Translations under genes and position numbers: made by a program
Shown: positions 57,933 to 64,000 of the stretch, in pieces
How positions within the stretch are numbered: the first letter of the stretch is position 1
How the letters are laid out: each line of letters opens with the position of its first letter
The notes under the pieces: model-generated
Database searches by the model: none
The model's input: only the letters and a program-made list of their open reading frames with translations
Told to the model about the DNA's origin: nothing
Source: Candidatus Zhuqueibacterota bacterium
Lineage (GTDB): Bacteria > Zhuqueibacterota > Zhuqueibacteria > Zhuqueibacterales > Zhuqueibacteraceae
Assembly (NCBI GenBank): GCA_022616415.1
Contig: JAKEEU010000194.1
Span: 1 to 64,000 of the forward strand
Length of the DNA stretch: 64,000 nt
Direction: 5' to 3'

Positions 57933-60900
57933 ATGCGAAAAATCATTTTTCTCTCTTTTCTCGCCGGCTTTCATGTTCCTGTAACCGTCTCTGCCCAAAC
58001 TCCGCAGCACGACGCAGAACGGAGCCGGCACGAAGCCGGCATGCCTTTTGTCAGAAATTACAGCCCAAAAGAATACGGCGCCTCCGCTCAAAACTGGGCG
58101 ATTACCCAAGATACGCGCGGCGTCTTGTATTTTGGCAACGGCAGCGGCGTGCTTGAATACGACGGCGTTTCGTGGCGCTTGATCGCATTGCCCAACCAAT
58201 CAAGTGTCTTCTCGCTCGCCATTGACGACAGCGGGAGCGTTTATGTTGGAGGATATGCCGATTTCGGCTATTTGGCGCCAGATTCCATCGGCAACATGCA
58301 ATTTATCTCGCTCCTTAATCATGTGCCGCAAGAAGATCGCCAATTCAACGAGGTGTGGGAGACGTGCGTTACCTCGCATGGCGTTTACTTCAGAACGGAT
58401 CAACGTCTTTTCTGTTGGTCAAATCATCAACTCCGGGTTTGGAAGTCCAGCACCTCGTTTCATGCGGCCTTTGTCGTGCGCGAGATACTTTATATTCAAC
58501 AATGGGGCGTCGGGCTGATGCAAATGACGGGCGCTTCTTTGCAATTGATTCGTGGCGGGGAAGAATTTTCCGACGAGCGTATCGACGTCATCCTGCCTTA
58601 CGATGAGGAAAAAATCCTGATCGGCCTCCGTATCTCGGGTTTGTTTTTATATCATGGCGCTGGCTTGCAGCCCTTTCAAACCGCGGCGGCAGCGTTCCTG
58701 CGTGAGAATCAGCTTTATCACGGCGCGGTTTTGCCGAACAGCGACCCTACGGGCGTAGCTTTTGCCTTGGCAACGGAGCGAGGCGGCGTGGCGATCATCG
58801 ACCGGCAAGGAAATGTCGTGCAGCTTTTGAACAAAGCCGCGGGCTTGCGAGACAATACCGTTAATTTTGTTTTTTTCGATCGTCATGGCGCGGCAGTGCT
58901 GGCGCTGGAAAGGGGCATTGCTCGCGCCGAAATATTTTCCCCGCTCTCCCGCTACGGTGAACAATCCGGACTCAAAGGTTTTGTCATGTCGATTCTCCGG
59001 CACGAGGGAATTTTGTACGTGGCGACGAGTTTGGGCGTTTTTTATTTGCAATCACCATTCGAAATGTTTCCGTTGCAAAACGAATTTCAACCGGTGGCAG
59101 GCATTGCGACACAGTGTTGGGCCTTGCTCGCCATGGGCGAAGCATTGCTCGTCGCCAGCAATGACGGGATTTATCGTATTGAAAATCGCAAGGCTGCCTT
59201 GATCAAAAAGTCAACTCAAGGCGACTTTGCCGCGTTGTGTCTCCATCGTTCCAGGCAAGACACCAATCGAGTTTACGTCGGGCTAACTGATGGTTTGGCC
59301 GCTTTGCGGTATAATCCGGTGACAAAAAATTGGATCGATGAAGGAAGACTCGCTGCCATTCACGAAACCATTTGGACGATTGCCGAGAGCGACGACGGCA
59401 GACTATGGCTGGGATCGGAATCGCAAGGCGTCTTGCGTGTGGATTTCACCGTGCGCAAAGATTCTCCCCAAATAGAACGCTTTGATTCTCGAAACGGCTT
59501 GCCAAGTGGATGGATCGGCGTTTATCCAATCGCCGATAAAACGATTTTTACAAGCATGCAAGGCGTCTATCGCTTTCACGAAGCCGCTCAACGCTTTCTG
59601 CCGGATTCGAGCTTTGGAGTTTACAACGCTCGAGCGGTTGGCGTCGTAGTCGAAGACAAACAGGAGAACATCTGGTTCGATGCGGCTGGATTGAATTGTG
59701 CTCAACGCCGCGCCGGAGGAGCTTTCGCTTTGCTCCGAACCCCTTTTCTCAAAATTCCCAAGTTTGAGATCAATGCCATTTATCCGGAAGAAGGCGGCGT
59801 TGCCTGGTTGGGCGGCGACGAAGGGCTGGTGCGCTACGACGCCAACATTCAAAAAAATTATGCTGTGGATTATCCGGCGCTGATTCGTTGCGTTGCTTCG
59901 CTCCAAAGGGATGAGACGGTTATTTTTGCCGGAGCATTTCGAAATCAAAATCGCGCGGCCCCAACCCTGGCCTATGCTGACAACACGCTGCGCTTCGAAT
60001 TTGCCGCTCCCAATTTTGCAGCCGAATCAAAAAATCAATTTCAATTCTATCTGAAAGGATTTGACCAAGGCTGGTCGGCGTGGAGCCGGGAAAGCAAAAA
60101 GGACTACACCAATCTGCCGGAGGGAAATTACCGTTTTCACGCGCGGGCCAGGGACGTTTACCAGCATGAAAGCCGCGAAGCGGTTTATGCCTTCAGAATT
60201 TTGCCGCCCTGGCATCGCGCTTGGTGGGCGTATGGCTTGTACATTTTGGCGTTCGCCACCGCGCTATTTGCTTATGGCCGTTACAAAACCAAAGCGCAAG
60301 CGCAGGCATTGGAAAAGGAGCGGCAAATCAACGAGCGCCTGCGTCGGGTTGACAAGCTTAAAGACGAATTTTTGGCGAATACCTCTCACGAGCTGCGCAC
60401 GCCGTTGCACGGGATCATCGGCCTCGCTGAATCTCTCACTGATGGTTTCACGGAAGCGCCGCCAGAGAATACGCGCGCCAATCTCGCGATGATCGTCGCC
60501 TCGGGCAAAAGGTTGGCCGCGCTGGTCAACGACATTCTCGATTTTTCGGAGATGAAAACGCGAAATCTGGAGCTGCAATGCAAGCCGGTCGATATTCGCA
60601 TTCTCACCGGCGTGGTGCTGAAACTCAGCGAGCCGCTGCTCGCCGGGAAAAACCTGGTGTTGAAAAATGAAATTGCGGAGAATATCCCGTCCGTTCATGC
60701 CGACGAAAATCGGCTGCAGCAAATCATGCACAATCTCGTGGGCAATGCCATCAAATTTACTCCCTCCGGAGAGGTGACGGTTTCGGCGGCACCCAACAAC
60801 GACATGGTGGAAACCAGTGTGTCGGATACCGGCATTGGCATACCGCGGGAAAAATTTGGCGACATCTTCAAGTCATTCGAGCAAGTCGAGACGTCGATGG

Positions 60901-62420
60901 CGCGAGAATATGGCGGCACCGGCTTGGGCCTGGCGATCACCAAAGAGTTGGTGGAACTGCACGGCGGCACCATTCGAGTTGAATCCCAAGTTGGCAAAGG
61001 CTCGACGTTTACTTTTACTTTGCCAAAGTCCGAAGTTGCAAAGTCCGAAGTCATGAAAGTCGAAGTCGCGAGGGTTCGGGAGGTGAAGCGCGGAGCGTCG
61101 AGCGTCGAGCGCGAGGCAATAGATTCTTACGCGTTACGCCCTGCACTTCACGCTCGACGCTCCACGGCGCCGAACGGCGAGTTCAAAATACTTATCGTGG
61201 ATGATGAACCGATCAACCAGCAAGTCTTGGCCAATCATCTTGCCCGTGTTAATTATGATTTTGTTCAGGCTTTCAATGGTGAGGAAGCTTTGCAAGCCAT
61301 CGACCGAGGAGAAAAGTTTGACCTGGTGCTCTTGGACATTATGATGCCCAAGCTCTCCGGCTATGAAGTGTGCAAGCGCATTCGCGAGAAATTTCTGCCA
61401 AGCGAGCTGCCGGTTATTATGGTAACGGCGAAAGACCAGGTTGCCGACCTGCTCGAAGGTTTTGCTTCGGGCGCCAACGATTATCTCGCCAAGCCGTTCT
61501 CCAAAGATGAGCTGCTGGCCCGCCTAAAAACGCATCTGAATTTGTTGCGCATCAATTCCGTCTGCGCGCGTTTCGTGCCGCACGAGTTTCTGCGCTTTCT
61601 CAACAAGGAAAGCATCACCGACATCAAGCTGGGCGACAACGTGCAGATGGAGATGACGGTTTTTGTGTCGGACATTCGCTCGTTTACCGCACTATCGGAG
61701 CAGATGACGCCGGCGGAAAATTTTGCTTTTATTAATGATTATCTGGCCAACGTCGGGCCGTTGATCCGGCAGCACCACGGTTTCATCAACCACTACACCG
61801 GCGACGGGGTGATGGCGCTGTTTCCACGAAAAGCGGAGGACGCGCTCGTCAACGCCGTTGTCACGCAGCGATTGCTGGCGGGCTTTAACGCCGAACGCCG
61901 GCAGCGCGGCAAGCCGCCGATTCGCGTCGGCATCGGCTTGCACACCGGAAATTTGATGCTCGGCATCGTCGGCGAGACGGAGCGCATGCAAGGGGATATT
62001 TTCGCCGATGCCGTCAATCTGGCGAGCCGCATCGAAGGCTTGAGCAAGCTCTACGGCGTTTCCATCGTCATCAGCGAACAGACGTTGTCGCGGCTCGATC
62101 ATGCCGAAACATACAACACGCGGTTCTTGGGCAAGGTGCAAGTCAAGGGCAAGAAAGAATGCGTTTCGGTGTTTGAAATTTACGACGGCGATCCGGCGCC
62201 GATCATCGAGCTGAAGCTGAAAACCAAAACGGATTTTGAAGAAGGGCTGCACTGCTATTTTGCCAAGGATTTCGCCCAAGCCGTCGTGCGCTTTAAGAAT
62301 GTCTTGACGGCCAATCCGAATGATAAAACCGCAGAGCTTTACTTGCGGCGCTCCGCGCGTTTTGTGGTCGAAGGGGTTACGGCTGATTGGGAGGGCGTTG
62401 AAACGATGGAGAGCAAGTGA
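57933..62420 (+). CDS. Hybrid sensor histidine kinase-receiver-class III adenylate/guanylate cyclase
   Basis: The 1495 residues comprise, in order: a signal peptide (1-22); a periplasmic two-component-regulator propeller region (about 45-600); a Y_Y_Y domain (about 680-752); a transmembrane helix (761-784); HisKA with His819 in NTSHELRTPLHG; HATPase (about 920-1030; GTGLGLAITKEL); a receiver with Asp1135 in LVLLDIMMPKLSG; and a class III nucleotide cyclase (about 1239-1412) with VFVSDIRSFTAL and HYTGDGVMALFP holding the two metal Asps. A short TPR-like tail completes it. It links an external ligand through phosphorelay to cyclic nucleotide output. The linker 1053-1077 is coded by a palindromic repeat. 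Confidence 0.92.
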   Translation: MRKIIFLSFLAGFHVPVTVSAQTPQHDAERSRHEAGMPFVRNYSPKEYGASAQNWAITQDTRGVLYFGNGSGVLEYDGVSWRLIALPNQSSVFSLAIDDSGSVYVGGYADFGYLAPDSIGNMQFISLLNHVPQEDRQFNEVWETCVTSHGVYFRTDQRLFCWSNHQLRVWKSSTSFHAAFVVREILYIQQWGVGLMQMTGASLQLIRGGEEFSDERIDVILPYDEEKILIGLRISGLFLYHGAGLQPFQTAAAAFLRENQLYHGAVLPNSDPTGVAFALATERGGVAIIDRQGNVVQLLNKAAGLRDNTVNFVFFDRHGAAVLALERGIARAEIFSPLSRYGEQSGLKGFVMSILRHEGILYVATSLGVFYLQSPFEMFPLQNEFQPVAGIATQCWALLAMGEALLVASNDGIYRIENRKAALIKKSTQGDFAALCLHRSRQDTNRVYVGLTDGLAALRYNPVTKNWIDEGRLAAIHETIWTIAESDDGRLWLGSESQGVLRVDFTVRKDSPQIERFDSRNGLPSGWIGVYPIADKTIFTSMQGVYRFHEAAQRFLPDSSFGVYNARAVGVVVEDKQENIWFDAAGLNCAQRRAGGAFALLRTPFLKIPKFEINAIYPEEGGVAWLGGDEGLVRYDANIQKNYAVDYPALIRCVASLQRDETVIFAGAFRNQNRAAPTLAYADNTLRFEFAAPNFAAESKNQFQFYLKGFDQGWSAWSRESKKDYTNLPEGNYRFHARARDVYQHESREAVYAFRILPPWHRAWWAYGLYILAFATALFAYGRYKTKAQAQALEKERQINERLRRVDKLKDEFLANTSHELRTPLHGIIGLAESLTDGFTEAPPENTRANLAMIVASGKRLAALVNDILDFSEMKTRNLELQCKPVDIRILTGVVLKLSEPLLAGKNLVLKNEIAENIPSVHADENRLQQIMHNLVGNAIKFTPSGEVTVSAAPNNDMVETSVSDTGIGIPREKFGDIFKSFEQVETSMAREYGGTGLGLAITKELVELHGGTIRVESQVGKGSTFTFTLPKSEVAKSEVMKVEVARVREVKRGASSVEREAIDSYALRPALHARRSTAPNGEFKILIVDDEPINQQVLANHLARVNYDFVQAFNGEEALQAIDRGEKFDLVLLDIMMPKLSGYEVCKRIREKFLPSELPVIMVTAKDQVADLLEGFASGANDYLAKPFSKDELLARLKTHLNLLRINSVCARFVPHEFLRFLNKESITDIKLGDNVQMEMTVFVSDIRSFTALSEQMTPAENFAFINDYLANVGPLIRQHHGFINHYTGDGVMALFPRKAEDALVNAVVTQRLLAGFNAERRQRGKPPIRVGIGLHTGNLMLGIVGETERMQGDIFADAVNLASRIEGLSKLYGVSIVISEQTLSRLDHAETYNTRFLGKVQVKGKKECVSVFEIYDGDPAPIIELKLKTKTDFEEGLHCYFAKDFAQAVVRFKNVLTANPNDKTAELYLRRSARFVVEGVTADWEGVETMESK
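61092..61163. repeat. Intragenic palindromic repeat in the hybrid kinase linker
   Basis: GGAGCGTCGAGCG (61092-61104) and CGCTCGACGCTCC (61151-61163) are perfect 13-base arms inside the coding region between HATPase and receiver domains. The reading frame stays open through the element (GASSVEREA...LHARRSTAP). Confidence 0.82.
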
Positions 62421-62521
62421 AAATTGGTGTGGCGTGTATCATTGCGGGGCAAAAATAATCTTTAAAGCGCTTTGGCTGAGTTGTAAATTTTCAACTATTT
62501 TCATCTTGTCGATGATGGCTT

Positions 62522-62941
62522 TTACTTCAGTTTGTGACGCAATCTTGCGTGTCCAAAATAAACGCAAACAAGAGCCAAATCCACTACGCTAATGCCATTT
62601 TGTTTACAGTATCGTACTGCTTGTTTATCATTACTCAACAGACGGCCTCGACGATTTTTAGACAAGACTATCGCCTCACGTTCACCGGCATTTAATTTCT
62701 TGGGTAATCCCTGGGCCAGCTTTTGCTCGTTTTCTGAAAGATGGAGGATTTGAAGCTTGCCACCAACAGCATGTAAAATGACCTCAAGGTGTTTTTGGCC
62801 ATAAGCCAGTCCTGTTTGCAGTTCCCGATGAACTGCCGGCGGAATAAAAATCGTGGCGTTGGGAAATAAACGGAAGAGCAGAGGCAAAGACTCACCGGCA
62901 GCTAATGAGCTGAGAATGTTAGTATCGCTGATTACGAGCAC
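62522..62941 (-). CDS. PIN-domain toxin (VapC-like RNase)
   Basis: The 139-residue protein begins LVISDTNILSSL with the first catalytic Asp. Glu follows in VHRELQTG and NAGEREAIVLSK, and a further Asp in LLSNDKQAVRYC, giving the acidic quartet of PIN RNases. The start codon is GTG and overlaps the UPF0175-like gene by ten bases. As a toxin it would cut RNA when not held by its partner. It converges with the hybrid kinase gene. Confidence 0.9.
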   Translation of the reverse strand: MLVISDTNILSSLAAGESLPLLFRLFPNATIFIPPAVHRELQTGLAYGQKHLEVILHAVGGKLQILHLSENEQKLAQGLPKKLNAGEREAIVLSKNRRGRLLSNDKQAVRYCKQNGISVVDLALVCVYFGHARLRHKLK

Positions 62942-63267
62942 AAAAGCCCCTCATGTTCAAGTTCTTTGGTAACTGCATCCATCTCGTCGGCCGTAAAGTC
63001 AGTCTCCACCAAAACTGAAATATTGCGCTTTCTGAGAATGTCAATCAATTCCCATCGAGTAATGTTTGCCAGTTCTGCTGCCCGTCCCAGACTGCACTTA
63101 TCTGCAAGGTAAAGAGCAATGGCTTCCTCGACTGTGGCCTGTTCAGGCAAACCGTCGTCGATTCGAAACTTCAACATTTCGGCCAAGACGCGTTGGTCGA
63201 CAGGTGAAAGGCTTTGAGCAAGCTCAAAAACCTGTTGAATTGTTAAATTTTCTGCTTGTACGTTCAT
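62932..63267 (-). CDS. UPF0175-like antitoxin
   Basis: ATG 63267 (MNVQAENL) has GAGG upstream; ATG 63276 is an alternative. The 111-residue product has a helical N-terminus followed by the UPF0175 core AIALYLADKCSLGRAAELAN and TRWELIDILRKRNI, a helix-turn-helix-like DNA-binding segment. It pairs with the PIN toxin it overlaps and probably represses the shared promoter at 63329-63357. Confidence 0.85.
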   Translation of the reverse strand: MNVQAENLTIQQVFELAQSLSPVDQRVLAEMLKFRIDDGLPEQATVEEAIALYLADKCSLGRAAELANITRWELIDILRKRNISVLVETDFTADEMDAVTKELEHEGLLCS

Positions 63268-63328
63268 CAGCCTCATCCTTATTTTAGGTGCTCATTTTTT
63301 GATTTGTTATTTATCCTAAAACTTTTTA

Positions 63329-63357
63329 AATATACTAATTTTCTTTTTACAATGCAA
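63329..63357 (-). promoter_or_regulatory. Promoter of the UPF0175-PIN module
   Basis: On the minus strand there is TTGCAT, 17 bases, and TATATT. The -35 box is the same TTGCAT as in the MNT-HEPN and methyltransferase promoters. Confidence 0.65.
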
Positions 63358-63400
63358 GCGATCCTTGCTATTCATTTGCTACCAAAACAAGGATGAACCC

Positions 63401-64000
63401 ATGACAAAATCCCAATTCATTGTCTTTCTCCTGCAAAGTTTGATTTTCGCTGTGCCGCTCTTTGCTCAATCCGCTCCCCCAAAAGGAGACGCAACGCTCG
63501 AGCACGCCCGCAAAATTCTCAAATCCACGCCGCTCATCGACGGGCATAACGATCTGCCGTGGGAGATTCGAAGGAATGCGCAGGCGCCGCACGATGTAGA
63601 GGCCTACGATCTTCGCAAGCGGACGCCGGGACATACCGATCTCGCGCGGCTAAAAGAGGGGCTCGTTGGCGCGCAATTTTGGTCGGTGTATATTCCAGGC
63701 GAGATCAAAGCCGAAGGTTTTGCCAAAGTTCAATTGGAACAGATCGACATCGCCCGCCGCGTGATCGAGCGCTATCCGGAAAGTTTGGCTTTGGCGCTTA
63801 CCGCGGCTGATATTGAAGCGATTTTCAAAACGGGCCGCATCGCCTCGCTGCTCGGCATGGAAGGCGGCCACGCCATCGAAAATTCTCTTGGCGCGCTGCG
63901 CGCCTTTTATGCGCTCGGGGCTCGCTACATGACGCTCACCCATAATGTCACTTTGGACTGGGCCGACGCCGCGGCAGACGCGCCCAAGCACAACGGCCTT
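63401..64000 (+). CDS. Secreted membrane dipeptidase (peptidase M19), 3' end outside window
   Basis: This gene is missing from the track because it runs off the window. ATG 63401 follows AAGGA at 63389. The first 20 residues are a signal peptide (IVFLLQSLIFAVPLFAQ). The zinc site begins with LIDGHNDLPWEIR (HxD), and the bridging Glu lies in LLGMEGGHAIEN, followed by ARYMTLTHN. All 200 codons in the window are open. It is a different subfamily from the M19 enzyme at 34880-36040, closer to the classical renal dipeptidase with PWE after HND. Confidence 0.93.
   Translation, partial: MTKSQFIVFLLQSLIFAVPLFAQSAPPKGDATLEHARKILKSTPLIDGHNDLPWEIRRNAQAPHDVEAYDLRKRTPGHTDLARLKEGLVGAQFWSVYIPGEIKAEGFAKVQLEQIDIARRVIERYPESLALALTAADIEAIFKTGRIASLLGMEGGHAIENSLGALRAFYALGARYMTLTHNVTLDWADAAADAPKHNGL

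Overview
The window looks like chromosomal DNA of a diderm (Gram-negative-type) bacterium. It has two RND efflux pumps with periplasmic adaptors, an outer-membrane beta-barrel candidate, lipoproteins and many signal peptides. A Kelch protein ends in a FlgD-like/type-IX-style sorting domain (FQNYPNPW...), typical of the Fibrobacterota-Chlorobi-Bacteroidota superphylum and its candidate relatives (KSB1, Calditrichota, Zixibacteria). That placement is inference. I saw no rRNA, tRNA, CRISPR array, phage or transposase gene, but several families of short palindromic repeats are scattered between and inside genes.

Layout. 0-1.6 kb: a MNT-HEPN toxin-antitoxin pair whose HEPN gene is broken by a repeat, and a class I methyltransferase; both have near-identical promoters. 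1.6-15.5 kb: a minus-strand block I regard as the main candidate for an undescribed system. It holds a Tat-exported metallophosphoesterase, a caspase-TIR fusion, five tightly coupled envelope genes (secreted FlgD-Ig-like protein, membrane protein, trypsin-like protease, propeller lipoprotein, secreted pseudo-caspase) and a TIR-STAND NTPase with 14 WD40 repeats. 15.5-31.6 kb: an efflux/envelope-stress block. Reading in transcription order it has two unknown envelope genes, ECF sigma, anti-sigma, RseB-like protein, MacA-like adaptor, MacB-like permease without its ATPase, RND adaptor, RND pump, a paired TGACCGGTCA operator, and a second RND pump. 32-39.4 kb: DtxR regulator, Uma2-like nuclease, Kelch protein, M19 dipeptidase, cold-shock protein with a long leader, and a subtilase with a separate pro-domain-like inhibitor. 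39.6-43.7 kb: a four-gene signalling operon (sigma-54-type AAA activator with an altered GAFTGA loop, SpoIIE phosphatase, RsbW-like kinase, STAS protein). 43.9-57.8 kb: a plus-strand run of mostly metabolic genes (GNAT, GH3-beta-lactamase fusion, a putative toxin/antitoxin pair, barrel protein, thioredoxin, FAD reductase, mannose-1-phosphate guanylyltransferase, PTS EIIA, zinc ribbon protein, M14 peptidase, epimerase). 57.9-62.4 kb: a 1495-residue sensor kinase-receiver-cyclase. 62.5-64 kb: UPF0175-PIN toxin-antitoxin and the start of a second M19 dipeptidase that runs off the window.

How they may work together (inference). The 1.6-15.5 kb block pairs secreted sensors/proteases with cytoplasmic caspase, TIR and STAND modules, an arrangement expected of a conflict or programmed-death system that senses the envelope. 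The 24-30 kb block looks like an ECF-controlled envelope-stress and efflux regulon. Several repeats have landed in coding sequence: in the HEPN gene, in the RseB-like signal peptide (in frame, 84 bp) and in the linker of the hybrid kinase.
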